NCBI GenBank assembly: GCA_028279405.1
Contig: JANQNU010000060.1
Coordinates: forward strand, 124,001 to 188,000
Reading direction: 5' to 3'
From: Phycisphaerae bacterium
Lineage (GTDB): Bacteria > Planctomycetota > Phycisphaerae > UBA1845 > Fen-1342
DNA length: 64,000 bases
Shown: one piece after another, positions 25,278 to 35,031 of the stretch
Layout: each line of letters begins with the position of its first letter
Numbering within the stretch: position 1 is the stretch's first letter
Notes under the pieces: model-generated
What the model was told of the DNA's origin: nothing
The model's input: the letters and a program-made list of their open reading frames with translations, nothing else
Database searches by the model: none
Program-made: the position numbers and the translations under genes

Positions 25278-28205
25278 ATGATCGGGGCCGACTGGGACCG
25301 GGAGGGATCGGCGGAGCGGCGACCATGCAGCTCCTCCGTCCGGGCGCTGATCGCGGTGGTGGCCACGGTGCTGTTGGCCGCGTTGTTTGCCGAAGCGCAC
25401 GAGCCACCCGCGTTCAGCGTCGAAGTGACGACCTATCGGAGCGCAGACGGCGACCTGGCATTTGCACTCGATCTCGAGTTGCCGTTCGGTACTGAAGATT
25501 CTTCACGACCCCACGTCGTTCGGGCGCGACCGATCTCCGGTAATGCCTATCTGGTGTACCCCCGTTCGACCCAGTTCACCAAGCGACATACGGCCTTCCA
25601 TGGCCGGTTGCGCGGGACGGGAGTGGCGCGCATACAGATCGAGCATGACATCGAGCACGCACGACCCGACGGATCGCGCGCACTCAAAACGCGTCGATTG
25701 GTGGTGGATGTGCCGATTCCGACCGCCCCCGTGGGCGAGCGGGAGACGCTCGTGGCGTGGGCCGGCAGTCAGGCGGCACACTTCCGCGCAGGGCTGCTCC
25801 GGCTGCCGGGTGATTCGTTCTTGCAGTATCTGGCGCCGCATTCGCAATGGCGCTACGGTCTCCTCCCGGACCCGGCCCGCCGACCCCCGCCCACCGTGTG
25901 GAATTGGGGGCGGGCGCCTGACGGCCGATACAGCATCTTAGAGGTAGCCGGTACACTTCAAGACCAACTGCTTCAATCGCCCTTTTCCACAACGCATCCT
26001 CAGGATCCACCGGCAAAGACGATTCCGATTCAACAGTTGACGGCATCGGACTTGCCCATGCACGGGATCGAAGCACGGGTGGCGAAGAACGGTCCTCCCG
26101 CGCCCGTTCCGGTGCCGGTGATAACAAAGTGGATTCCGGCCGACCAGTGCGTGATCCTGCTGAACTCGAGCGAATCCGTCGAGCGCTTGTTGACGCTCGC
26201 GGATGATATCGGCGTGAGGCTGGCCGGTTCGGCTCGTCGGCCGATCGAGCGGCTGCAGCGGCAACTGGGCGTGCGGACTGACGACCTGCGAGCGCTGTTT
26301 GCTGAGGGGGCCGTCAGGTCGCTGGCCGTGACCAGCCCGGATTCGCCGCTGGATACGGCCCACGCCGTTTCGTTGGTGTTCGATGTCGCAGCGCCAGAAG
26401 TTTTCGACGCGCTACTAATGCGGCGTGCGCAGCAGATGATCGGACAACACCCGGCGATTCAGATGCGGACGTTCACCTATCGCGGGCAGCGGGTGGCAGC
26501 ATTGTCGAGAGTTGACCGTGTGGTCAGCGCGTATCTGACACGCCGCGAGAACGTGGCAGTCCTCTCCAACTCGGAGACGGCAATTCGGCGGATGATCGAT
26601 ACACAGCGCGGGAAGGTCCCGGCGATCGCGGGGTCGGCCAGCTTCCGAGATCTGGTCACGAGGATACCGCCATCGTCAGAGCCGGTCGGGGGATACTTTG
26701 CGATTCCGGAAGGCTTTGTTCGCCGGCAGATCTCGCCCGCGACGCGGATCGCGGAGGCACGTCGGCGTGTGTGTCGCGGTCATCTCACGGAGTTGAGCCA
26801 TGCGGCACTGTTCTACCGACTCGAGAACGGACGCTGGCCCACCGATGTGAACGCGTTGTTGACGCAGCGCTACTTGCGGCCGACCCTTGCGCGTTGTCCG
26901 CATGACGGCGTCTACACCCTCGATCCTTTGACGGCTACCCCGAGCTGCTCGGTGCACAACCGTCTTTCGGTGTCGACGCCCGCTTCGGAACTCGTTGTCT
27001 CGCACGTGACTGAGAACGAGCATTCGCTGTACAAACGATTCAAAGAGCAATACACGGAATTCTGGCAGAACGCGCTCGATCCGGTGGCGATTCGTTGGCA
27101 CGCCGGAGAGCCGTTCGTGCTCGACGCCTGCGTGCTACCGCTTTCGGTTCGCCACAGCCATATCAACGCGCGAACCGACGGACCACCGCTTCCTCCGACG
27201 CATGGGAACATCCCGTCAACGGCATTCCTTTCGTTCAATGCAGCTTCGATCGGGTCCATGATGAAATCGAAACTCCGGGAATTTCCGTTGGTTCGCGAAC
27301 TGGCCGCTGTCGATCCGACCCTCGGCGATCTCGGTTGGCTCGGAGAGCGATTCAGCGTTCATCTTTGCGACGCCGATCCGATCGTCGAAATTGATCCCGA
27401 ATGGATGTACGCAAATTCTTCCAGTCTTCCATACGCGATCTTCGGAGCACTCACTTTTGTCGTGGAACTGCCGATATGCGCCACGGTCGATCTCGAAGAT
27501 GCAGACCAGGCGACCCATGCTCTCGAGCAGCTCGCCTCGCGTGCTCCACTGCGGGAAATCGTGATCTTGTGGCGTTCTGAGCTGGAGGTGTACCGTCTCC
27601 TAACCTACCGTGGATACGCGCGCTATGTGCTGACTTGTCGCTTCAGTCCGCTACGACTTCGTGCGTACATGGCGATCGTTGACAAGCAGTTGGTGGCGAC
27701 GTCAACGCCTGCGTTGCTCGAGCGGCTGCTCGATGCCCGCATCGATAGTCATGCCGCAACGCCGCAGAGCGCTACTCCGGCGCACGCGACGATGACGTTG
27801 CGGCCTGCGATTATCAGCAAAATGCGCGAAGATCTGCGCGTGTACTGGTTGGAGAAGGCGCGCCGCGCTTGTCATGCCAGTATCGTGCCGCTCGAGATGA
27901 TGCATCGACTGTACGATGATCCGTCGGTGACGCCGGAGGAACGCTACGAACGACGGTTCGGCGTTCACTTGATATGCCCTGCGACAGGTGTCTACGAATG
28001 GGATACGGAGCGCGGCACACTGGAATGTACGATTCACCGCGATCGACAGTACTCGCGTCAGGGTGACCGATCGGACTCGGCGACGCCGATCGATGCGCTG
28101 ATCGAGGGATTCGACCGAATTCATGCGAGCATCCGATTCGCGGACGACGCGTTGCTCACGCGCGTCGAGATCGACCGGGCGGAACACACGCCCAAGGCTC
28201 GGTGA
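25278..28205 (+). CDS. Large exported protein with duplicated Cys/His segments, unknown function
   Basis: I take ATG 25278, giving 975 residues with a signal peptide or anchor (VRALIAVVATVLLAALFAEA). An ATG at 25179 is also in frame, but its codons are unusually A/T-rich and the DNA there looks non-coding. Two segments carry a related pattern, CPHDGVYTLDP...CSVH and CPATGVYEWDT...CTIH, like the CPxxGxYxxD zinc-ribbon-type blocks of planctomycete secreted proteins. The rest has repeated alpha/beta blocks (AVSLVFDVAAPEVFDALL and similar) reminiscent of DUF3352-type proteins. Function unknown. Confidence 0.65.
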   Translation: MIGADWDREGSAERRPCSSSVRALIAVVATVLLAALFAEAHEPPAFSVEVTTYRSADGDLAFALDLELPFGTEDSSRPHVVRARPISGNAYLVYPRSTQFTKRHTAFHGRLRGTGVARIQIEHDIEHARPDGSRALKTRRLVVDVPIPTAPVGERETLVAWAGSQAAHFRAGLLRLPGDSFLQYLAPHSQWRYGLLPDPARRPPPTVWNWGRAPDGRYSILEVAGTLQDQLLQSPFSTTHPQDPPAKTIPIQQLTASDLPMHGIEARVAKNGPPAPVPVPVITKWIPADQCVILLNSSESVERLLTLADDIGVRLAGSARRPIERLQRQLGVRTDDLRALFAEGAVRSLAVTSPDSPLDTAHAVSLVFDVAAPEVFDALLMRRAQQMIGQHPAIQMRTFTYRGQRVAALSRVDRVVSAYLTRRENVAVLSNSETAIRRMIDTQRGKVPAIAGSASFRDLVTRIPPSSEPVGGYFAIPEGFVRRQISPATRIAEARRRVCRGHLTELSHAALFYRLENGRWPTDVNALLTQRYLRPTLARCPHDGVYTLDPLTATPSCSVHNRLSVSTPASELVVSHVTENEHSLYKRFKEQYTEFWQNALDPVAIRWHAGEPFVLDACVLPLSVRHSHINARTDGPPLPPTHGNIPSTAFLSFNAASIGSMMKSKLREFPLVRELAAVDPTLGDLGWLGERFSVHLCDADPIVEIDPEWMYANSSSLPYAIFGALTFVVELPICATVDLEDADQATHALEQLASRAPLREIVILWRSELEVYRLLTYRGYARYVLTCRFSPLRLRAYMAIVDKQLVATSTPALLERLLDARIDSHAATPQSATPAHATMTLRPAIISKMREDLRVYWLEKARRACHASIVPLEMMHRLYDDPSVTPEERYERRFGVHLICPATGVYEWDTERGTLECTIHRDRQYSRQGDRSDSATPIDALIEGFDRIHASIRFADDALLTRVEIDRAEHTPKAR

Positions 28206-28226
28206 GCGCGCATGGCGCCGGGGGCG

Positions 28227-28922
28227 CTACTCGGTCAGCGCACGATGGAACGGCTCGGCGTCGACGGAAACCTTGGAGAACAGCATGGCTCGGTAGTACG
28301 GACCGACGCCTGTCGGCTTGACTGGAATGCTCTCATCCAGCAACAGTCGAGCGTCGCTCGTGTCGCCCAGTTCGTAGTAGTTGTGAAGATAGGAGTAGGG
28401 CACCACGCGTCGATCATCGCTGGCGCGCTCCGGTTCCTCGATCTTCCCGACCCGGCCGCGCACACAAGGTTCGTACAGCAGCATGTACTTCCGACTGACG
28501 CGGAGCAATTCGTTGGCGATCGGGCGGTGGTCAGGGACATGATCGAGTACGGAGATCGTGAACGTCAGATCCCAGGAATTGTCGGGGAACCCGGCGAGGA
28601 TGCGCTCGTCGCCGACCCAGATATCGAAGCCGCGCGATCGGCCGAAGCGGATCGATGCCGCGTTGATGTCGACACCCGCAAGCCGCGCTGACGGTAACAG
28701 CGTCCTCAACTGTTCGAGATTGCGTCCGGCGTTGCAGCCGAACTCAAATACCGATTCCGGCTGCCCGGCGGCAATCAACCGTGCGATCTTAAGGGCATAT
28801 TCCGGCGGCCGCGCGCCATAGCTCTTGCCCATCAGCTCGGTCTGGCGCCAGAACTGTTTGGCGTCTTCGGTTTCCGACGGACCAAGATCGGTCGTCAATC
28901 GAATTCCGTCCAGTTCGCTCAC
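28227..28922 (-). CDS. Class I SAM-dependent methyltransferase
   Basis: The GTG start at 28922 follows GGAAGGAG. The 231-residue protein has motif I (VFEFGCNAGRNLEQL), the acidic end of strand 2 (LAGVDIN) and motif IV-like ISVLDHVPDH. It would transfer a methyl group from SAM. Its position at the end of a glycosyltransferase cluster suggests a sugar or lipid-linked glycan substrate. The order of genes 34795 to 28227 with short gaps suggests one transcript. The gene is convergent with the large secreted protein. Confidence 0.85.
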   Translation of the reverse strand: MSELDGIRLTTDLGPSETEDAKQFWRQTELMGKSYGARPPEYALKIARLIAAGQPESVFEFGCNAGRNLEQLRTLLPSARLAGVDINAASIRFGRSRGFDIWVGDERILAGFPDNSWDLTFTISVLDHVPDHRPIANELLRVSRKYMLLYEPCVRGRVGKIEEPERASDDRRVVPYSYLHNYYELGDTSDARLLLDESIPVKPTGVGPYYRAMLFSKVSVDAEPFHRALTE

Positions 28923-28949
28923 GGTGACTCCTTCCAGCAGCGCCGGATG

Positions 28950-30116
28950 TCAGGGGGACGCGATACTCGGCTGGCGTTTCGTGTTGATATTGTCCGCCCA
29001 CCGCAGCATCTCGGCGGCCCGGTTGGCCCACGTGTGCTCCGTCAGAAACGCGTCCAGGACCGCGGGGTCGGGCTCGGTGTCGATCGCGTCGTCGAGGGCA
29101 TCGAGGAAGGCTTCTGGCGTGTCGACCGTCTGGGTGTACGGATAGTCCGCGATCTGGGGCATGCGCAGCGAGACGACAGGCAAGCCAAGGCCGAAGTACT
29201 CGTAGATCTTGATCGGGTCGACGCCGTCTGCGAGCCGGCTCGGGCGAAACGGTATGATCCCGACGTGCCAACGGGCTGCCAGCTTGCAGATCTCCGGATG
29301 GGTCTTCGGTCCCAGCAGCACCATGTTGCGCGGCAGATCGAGGTCCTCGGGGGCGCCGTGCCCGATGATCTCAAAGCGGTACTCCGGGCGCTGTCGCGCA
29401 ATCCAGGTTAGCGATTCCCAATCGAACCAGCGATTCGTCAAATGTCCGAAGTAGCCGATCACGATCTGATCGCCGGGGCGGTGCTGGTATCCCGGTGCCA
29501 GAAAGCCCGGATCATATGCGTTCGGGGAAAGCCGGACTGTTCGGCGCTCCGTATAGGCGCCGAGCTTGGTTTGCAGCGGTCGCGATACGCAACAGGTCGT
29601 GTCGCAGCGGTCTACGACGAATTGCTCGACTGGCTTACGGTACCAGTTCGCCATCCCCACTTTCTCGAACTCCTCCCAGTCGTCGCGCGCGTCGTACAGG
29701 GTCACCCAGCCGTTTGCGCTGGCCATCGTAACAAGCCGGCAGACAGAAGGATGAGGGTATGACACGATGAAAACGCCGAGGGTTGCGCCGAGATCGCGCA
29801 CGAGCAGTCGTTCGACCAGCTGGGGCGTTTGGTCGATCGGCGATTGCAGCACCAGGCCGCCGTCGTAGTCCGGAATATGCTGTGTCGGCGTCCAGCGGTG
29901 AAAGTTGAACAGTACGGGCGTCCCCTCCTCGGCGAGGCACTTCGTCAGCCGGATCGGCCGGTTGGCGCGCACTCCCTGTATGAAGGTCGTCCCGCCGAAC
30001 ATCACGACGACGTGCCGATAGTCGCCACGCTGAACGCGCGTGACGAATGCGTCAAAATCCGCGTGGAGTTGCTTGATGCGGTTCTCGACTTCGGCAGCCG
30101 GAATCGGATCGCTCAT
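28950..30116 (-). CDS. Glycosyltransferase, family 4/GT-B type
   Basis: The 388-residue protein starts at ATG 30116, preceded by GAGG. An N-terminal Rossmann-like half is followed by IVIGYFGHLTNRWFDWESL and the donor-site region GVDPIKIYEYFGLGLPVVSL, the EX7E-like segment typical of GT-B retaining enzymes. It should move a nucleotide-activated sugar onto a growing glycan at the cytoplasmic face. It is flanked by the methyltransferase and the coiled-coil protein. Confidence 0.85.
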   Translation of the reverse strand: MSDPIPAAEVENRIKQLHADFDAFVTRVQRGDYRHVVVMFGGTTFIQGVRANRPIRLTKCLAEEGTPVLFNFHRWTPTQHIPDYDGGLVLQSPIDQTPQLVERLLVRDLGATLGVFIVSYPHPSVCRLVTMASANGWVTLYDARDDWEEFEKVGMANWYRKPVEQFVVDRCDTTCCVSRPLQTKLGAYTERRTVRLSPNAYDPGFLAPGYQHRPGDQIVIGYFGHLTNRWFDWESLTWIARQRPEYRFEIIGHGAPEDLDLPRNMVLLGPKTHPEICKLAARWHVGIIPFRPSRLADGVDPIKIYEYFGLGLPVVSLRMPQIADYPYTQTVDTPEAFLDALDDAIDTEPDPAVLDAFLTEHTWANRAAEMLRWADNINTKRQPSIASP

Positions 30117-30126
30117 GGTAGTTGCC

Positions 30127-31587
30127 TCAACGTGCCGACGTGGGCTGAACCATAACCACAGCGTAGGGGCTCGTCGACGTAACCGCGCTTGTCGGGCCGC
30201 CTTCGATCGGCTCATGGCGAATGTCCGACACATGCAACCGTCCGGCGCGACCGAAACTCCATGGCTTGCAGTTCACGACAGCCAGTGTGCGCACCGTCAG
30301 CCGGTAGGGCGTGTCGCGACCCGCCAGGAAGACGCGAATCAACGACTTGTGGGGCCATGAAGAACAGTCCTCTTCCAACACCGGCTTGCCGTCGACGAGC
30401 ACCTGCCACGCGATGTTGCCCGACACCTTGTCGGATGAATAGGGCGAATGTACCCACAATGATGTTACCCAACGCGCCGCCTTCCGCGGCGGTAGGGTCA
30501 ATGGGACGGTAAGCTCCGCAAAATCACCGGCGCGCGGATCGCTGGCTTCCAGGTGAAACGCAACTTCGTCCGCCGAATGCTCGAGTACCACGATCCGTGG
30601 CAGCTTGCCCCGCGCAGCACCGGCGCGCACCTCACCGTGCTTCAGCAGGTCGACACGAGGCGCCGCGAGACCCAAGGTCTTCCCGCGTTCTTCGAGACGA
30701 CGCGATTGTTGCCGCAACTCCTGGATCTGCTGGTCCTTGTCCTTGCGAATACTGGCCAGCTCTTCGGTCAATGATTGCACCTGCCGCTGCCAAACCTCCG
30801 CCTGTCTCTTGAGGTCTTCGAGCCGTTTCTCGACAGCACTGCGGTCGCCGATCGCGTGCCGCAGCTGAACGTCGTACGTGTTGCGCGCTGCAACGGCACC
30901 CTCAAGCTGTGCCCGCAACCGTTGCGCGTCGCGTTCGTTCGACGTGAGCCGCTGGCGCAGCATCATGCTCAGACCGCGGTGGAGCGCAGCGGCGAAGATG
31001 GTAAGCAGATCATCGACTTGCGCAGGTGGTTCCGCTGCTTCGCCGTTTTCGATCGGTTCGTGGCGGCGCTGACTGGCGATCACGACCGCCCCCGCGACCG
31101 TGTCGATTGCGATCTGGTCGAAATAGCCGGCGAGCAGCGACCAGGATTCGCGGCCCGCATCCATAGGGTCCCCGCCAAGACCTTCCGGCGCAAGCGGGAT
31201 GACGATCCGGTATCGGCCACCGGCCTCGAGCCGCGCGTGACGAATGCGCGGGTCCGGCATGCACCAGCCGCCAGCGTCATCGAGCACCTCGATGATCTGA
31301 CTGAACTGTCCGCTCGCGGGCAGCGCCGCAAGCTCGTCGTGCCGCAGCGTAAGCCGGGAACGAACAGCATGTGGAAACTCGTCAAGCTGTTGCCGGCCGG
31401 CCTCGGCAGCGGTCTGCGTGGCGACCAGCAGGGTCACCTCGTCTCCGTTGCGCGCCATGCGAATAGCAGCTGACGTCGCCCCGGCACCGATGACCAGGAC
31501 CGACCCGCTCGCCGGGGCGCGACCCACGGCCGCCTCCCACGCAACGGATGCCGGGGTCGGCGCTGGTTGGTCCGCGGTGTGCTGCAT
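30127..31587 (-). CDS. Methyltransferase-like / coiled-coil / beta-domain protein of the glycan cluster
   Basis: The 486-residue protein has three parts. Residues ~25-165 look like a degenerate Rossmann methyltransferase (SGSVLVIGAGATSAAIRMAR). Residues ~205-305 form a coiled coil (EKRLEDLKRQAEVWQRQVQS). The last ~150 residues look like a carbohydrate-binding-type beta-sandwich (VTSLWVHSPYSSD, NIAWQVLVDGKPV). Motif I lacks the usual acidic residue, so activity is uncertain. It resembles glycan-chain length/scaffold proteins in layout; that role is inferred. GGAGAGGA precedes the ATG. Confidence 0.6.
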   Translation of the reverse strand: MQHTADQPAPTPASVAWEAAVGRAPASGSVLVIGAGATSAAIRMARNGDEVTLLVATQTAAEAGRQQLDEFPHAVRSRLTLRHDELAALPASGQFSQIIEVLDDAGGWCMPDPRIRHARLEAGGRYRIVIPLAPEGLGGDPMDAGRESWSLLAGYFDQIAIDTVAGAVVIASQRRHEPIENGEAAEPPAQVDDLLTIFAAALHRGLSMMLRQRLTSNERDAQRLRAQLEGAVAARNTYDVQLRHAIGDRSAVEKRLEDLKRQAEVWQRQVQSLTEELASIRKDKDQQIQELRQQSRRLEERGKTLGLAAPRVDLLKHGEVRAGAARGKLPRIVVLEHSADEVAFHLEASDPRAGDFAELTVPLTLPPRKAARWVTSLWVHSPYSSDKVSGNIAWQVLVDGKPVLEEDCSSWPHKSLIRVFLAGRDTPYRLTVRTLAVVNCKPWSFGRAGRLHVSDIRHEPIEGGPTSAVTSTSPYAVVMVQPTSAR

Positions 31588-31622
31588 TTGGTTATCCTCT
31601 CCTCACCATCGAATCACCGCCG

Positions 31623-33143
31623 TCAGGCATGCTGTAGCGTCGCCGACGGTCGAAACAACGTATTCTCGAGTCGAGCCAGAACCTCTGGCGTATCGAATTG
31701 GGCACGAACATAGTCCTGCGCGACGCGCCCTTCGATCTCTCGCTCCATGTTCTGCTGTAGTTGATCGACGCGGAGCGCGGCTTCGCCGACCGACCGAACG
31801 ATCCATCGCGACGAAAAGATCGATGCCGCGCCACCCCAGTCGAAAATGATCGGCACCGCGCCGCTGGCCATCCCCTCGGCCGCTGCGAGGTGAAAGCTCT
31901 CGGTGTCGCTCGTCGACAGGATGTACCCTACATCGCGGAACCAGGCGCCGACCCGTTCGTCGTGCGGGTCGAAACGAACCGCACCGCGCAGCAACGGGCT
32001 GGTGTTGATGCGTTCGATACACTCCTGATAGTGTTTCTGCTCCGCCGGCCGGGACCAGACCCAACTGAACTCCCAGGGCATGCGGCTCTTGACGCGCAGT
32101 CGGTAGCGCAGATCGCGCGCTCGTAACTGTTCGAGCAGATCCAGGCAACGATCGAAACGCTTGAGCATCGGCACGATGCCGACGACGCCGAGTGTGAACG
32201 CCGCGTCGGGCCGTTTCGGGCGGTCGTACTGCGGAACGTCGACGAAGTTCGGCAAGACGTAGAGCTTCTCCTCGGGCCAGCCGAAGCGCGCCATGACGCT
32301 GCGACGCTTGTGATCTCCGACGAAGAAGACGGCGTCAACCGCATCAATATCAAGTTCGGTCGGATACTGGGTGCGCTCTTCAAAGGCATGAAAGCGAATC
32401 ACCAGCCGCTGGTCATCGCGTTTGTGACGACTGTACCATGCCGCATTGCCAATGCACCATTCGCAGAAGATGCAATCCGCCCAGTCGAGGAGTCGATCGG
32501 TATGCGGACCGCACCGGCCGGCGGCCTCCCATCGGTCGAACCGTAGCGTCACTTGCCGGCGCCGCTGGAAAAACTGCTCGAGTTCGTCAAAGAACTTGAA
32601 ATCATGACCGGCCGCAACGACCCGGGTCGGTGGATCGAAGGTGTGCCCGAGGCGTCGTTCGCGCGCCAGCAACCCCCGCAACACCGTTCCCGCATGTCCC
32701 GCGCCATTCACAGCAGCCTCCCTGGCCCCCGGCAAAACGACCGTCTTGCGCGAGCACTGGGGAAAACGCTGTTCGAATCGGGCTCTGTCCGCTTCCAAGA
32801 AGAACAAGATCCGCCGTGGGAGCCGAACCGACTCCGCCTCCAACCGCTCGGCCAGCGCCGCTTCGACAGGGTCGTCGTAGTGCGGGATGATCCAATGCAG
32901 AAAAGGCGCGATTTCCGGTCGTTCCGCGACCATACCGATCGCTTCCGATCCGATCGCGACGTACGCGTCCGCGGCGTCCGTATCGAGATCGACTCCTCCG
33001 CTCGGAACAACGACGGATACGTCGTTTCCGCCACGGGTGAGCCAGCTGGCCAAACGTTCGGCAGTCGGGTCTCCGGCCACGGACGTCAGACAGACGATAC
33101 GCAGGGTAGTGGAAGTCCGTAACGGCGCCGCACTCTCGATCAT
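31623..33143 (-). CDS. Glycosyltransferase, GT-B group 1 type
   Basis: This 506-residue protein has an N-terminal acceptor half and a C-terminal half with LYVLPNFVDVPQYDR, FTLGVVGIVPMLKRFDRCLD, and the donor loop EGMASGAVPIIFDWGGAASI, diagnostic of GT4-like enzymes. It overlaps the preceding gene by four bases (ATGA), indicating coupled expression. The acceptor and donor are unknown; surface polysaccharide or protein glycan assembly is likely. Confidence 0.85.
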   Translation of the reverse strand: MIESAAPLRTSTTLRIVCLTSVAGDPTAERLASWLTRGGNDVSVVVPSGGVDLDTDAADAYVAIGSEAIGMVAERPEIAPFLHWIIPHYDDPVEAALAERLEAESVRLPRRILFFLEADRARFEQRFPQCSRKTVVLPGAREAAVNGAGHAGTVLRGLLARERRLGHTFDPPTRVVAAGHDFKFFDELEQFFQRRRQVTLRFDRWEAAGRCGPHTDRLLDWADCIFCEWCIGNAAWYSRHKRDDQRLVIRFHAFEERTQYPTELDIDAVDAVFFVGDHKRRSVMARFGWPEEKLYVLPNFVDVPQYDRPKRPDAAFTLGVVGIVPMLKRFDRCLDLLEQLRARDLRYRLRVKSRMPWEFSWVWSRPAEQKHYQECIERINTSPLLRGAVRFDPHDERVGAWFRDVGYILSTSDTESFHLAAAEGMASGAVPIIFDWGGAASIFSSRWIVRSVGEAALRVDQLQQNMEREIEGRVAQDYVRAQFDTPEVLARLENTLFRPSATLQHA

Positions 33144-34795
33144 CGTGGAGACTCGATGATGGCTTCCGAATCGTGCTGGTCCACGACTTCCGATGCGGCG
33201 CGCGTCTGTTGTGCCAGCGGCGGCGCTGCGGCGGCGATCGCGTCACCCTGGAACAATCGCACGCCGACGCGGAACATCTCAGGCATCATCGCGTCGGCAT
33301 CCTGGTCGGTGGTGGGCCAGCCGAAGCGGCGCAGGACCGCCGTTCCTACCAGGCAATTCTCGGGGCTCAGTCGGTCGACGTACGAGAACGGGAGCGCGTC
33401 GGGATGTATCGTTCGGGGGATACCGACAACGTCGGCGTCGCAACAGCGCTCCGAAAGCAACAAGCTTGCAAAATGGTCGGGCGCGTACGTCGCAACAGCG
33501 TGCGGTACCAGTACGGCCGTATGGTCCACGGTGCACAGGCCCGCCAACTCCGCGAATCGCGCGTGGTCGGGGGCCGGCGATTGGCTGACAAGCTCGACAT
33601 GCGTCTCGAGCGGGCACGCCTGTGTCAGCGCCTCGAGCAACTCGGGTGGCGGTGCCGCGATTGTCGTTCCAACGACGAGTTGGGACGGATGCGATTGCTG
33701 GTGGCGCAAGAATGCAACGAGTGGATCCAGATCATCGAGCGCATCGACCAGCGCCACCGCCGCAAACGCCTCGGATGAATCCGCGATCGCCAGACCGGCG
33801 TGCCGCAACAGCTGTTGCAGCCGATGACCATACGTATGCGCGCTCAGCAATAGCGATTGCACCGGGCGCAACAGGGCGCGAATCTCTTCGCACGACGGGT
33901 CCGGGCCGATCCGATCCGCCACCGCCGCGCGAACCAGCGGAATATCCGCCACCGTCGGATCGAAGCGGCCGGTGTTCGCGTTGCGCACGAACGCGCCCGA
34001 CGCAAGCAAATCGAGTCGGCGGCGCTCGTGACGGAACTCCCCGCGAATCGGGCAATGCAAAAAGAAGTCACACGCTGACCGCGCCTGATCCACGTCCGCA
34101 ACGCAGCGCAAGCGCCGATAATGCACCGTAACGTGCTCGTCGTCGAACGCGCCCGCCCACGTCCGATCCAGGTCCATCAGCCAAAGGTCGGTCGGCGCCG
34201 GCAACCGTCGACCGAATTTCGGCAACGGTCGATCCTCAGCCAGCCGAAGCCCCACCAGGTCGAGACAGCCCACCCGCCGCGAGGCATCGTACGCACGCGG
34301 CAACGGCCGCGCACGCTTCGGCTGGACCGCGAGCGGCAAGTGGACCAAACGAGCCGATAACGCGGGTCGCGCCGCCAGGTACTGCCGATACACATCGCGA
34401 CTCGCCGCGCAAACCAGATCGAATCGCCCACTGATCGCTCGCCAGCGCTCAAAGGCGTTCGTGCCGTCCACATTCCAAAACACTGTCGGAACACCACGCG
34501 CGCGACACCATCGCAGAATACCATCCAGCTCCGGTGGACACTCGGGTTCGGAGTCCGATAATGCCGCCGACCACGCACCCGGATAGTCCCAGCCGGCCGA
34601 CTCCATCAAAAACAGGTGCGGCGGCTGACACTCGAGTGTCACGCTAAAATCGTGGGGATCGATCGGAAGTACGCGGACTTCGGGCTCCAGGCAGGCGCGG
34701 AGGTCGTCCCCCACGATCGTGGCAACCCAGGTCTGCGTCAGCGCAATCGGGACACAGCTGCGGCCCGCACTCAAATGTCGGTCGGATGAGTCCAT
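33140..34795 (-). CDS. CgeB-like glycosyltransferase with second C-terminal domain
   Basis: The 551-residue protein begins with a CgeB/DUF3880-type half (PPHLFLMESAGWDYPGAWSA, VPTVFWNVDGTNAFERW, FDLVCAASRDVYRQYLAARP, ALLRPVQSLLLSAHTYGHRL). The C-terminal ~180 residues look like a second glycosyltransferase-like or accessory domain (ADVVGIPRTIHPDALPFSYV, ENCLVGTAVLRRFGWP). It begins the minus-strand glycan cluster, so the promoter should lie between 34796 and 35031, although no clear hexamers are seen there. Confidence 0.72.
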   Translation of the reverse strand: MDSSDRHLSAGRSCVPIALTQTWVATIVGDDLRACLEPEVRVLPIDPHDFSVTLECQPPHLFLMESAGWDYPGAWSAALSDSEPECPPELDGILRWCRARGVPTVFWNVDGTNAFERWRAISGRFDLVCAASRDVYRQYLAARPALSARLVHLPLAVQPKRARPLPRAYDASRRVGCLDLVGLRLAEDRPLPKFGRRLPAPTDLWLMDLDRTWAGAFDDEHVTVHYRRLRCVADVDQARSACDFFLHCPIRGEFRHERRRLDLLASGAFVRNANTGRFDPTVADIPLVRAAVADRIGPDPSCEEIRALLRPVQSLLLSAHTYGHRLQQLLRHAGLAIADSSEAFAAVALVDALDDLDPLVAFLRHQQSHPSQLVVGTTIAAPPPELLEALTQACPLETHVELVSQSPAPDHARFAELAGLCTVDHTAVLVPHAVATYAPDHFASLLLSERCCDADVVGIPRTIHPDALPFSYVDRLSPENCLVGTAVLRRFGWPTTDQDADAMMPEMFRVGVRLFQGDAIAAAAPPLAQQTRAASEVVDQHDSEAIIESPR

Positions 34796-35031
34796 GAAAT
34801 TCCAGCCGCGCTGCTAGCGGAACGGCACACGGATCGATTTTTCGCCCGGCAACAAACTTCACGGAACGTGTACGATGCGTGCCCGAAAACCGCATGCATT
34901 CGCGATGCGTCGATCGAACCCTTCTAGAACAACCGAAAACCACGGACGGCTTGTTCGCGAGACCGCATTACATCCTATCGTACGGGGGGTCGTCAAGGAG
35001 GCGGCGCCAGCATCACCGACTGGAAGACGCA

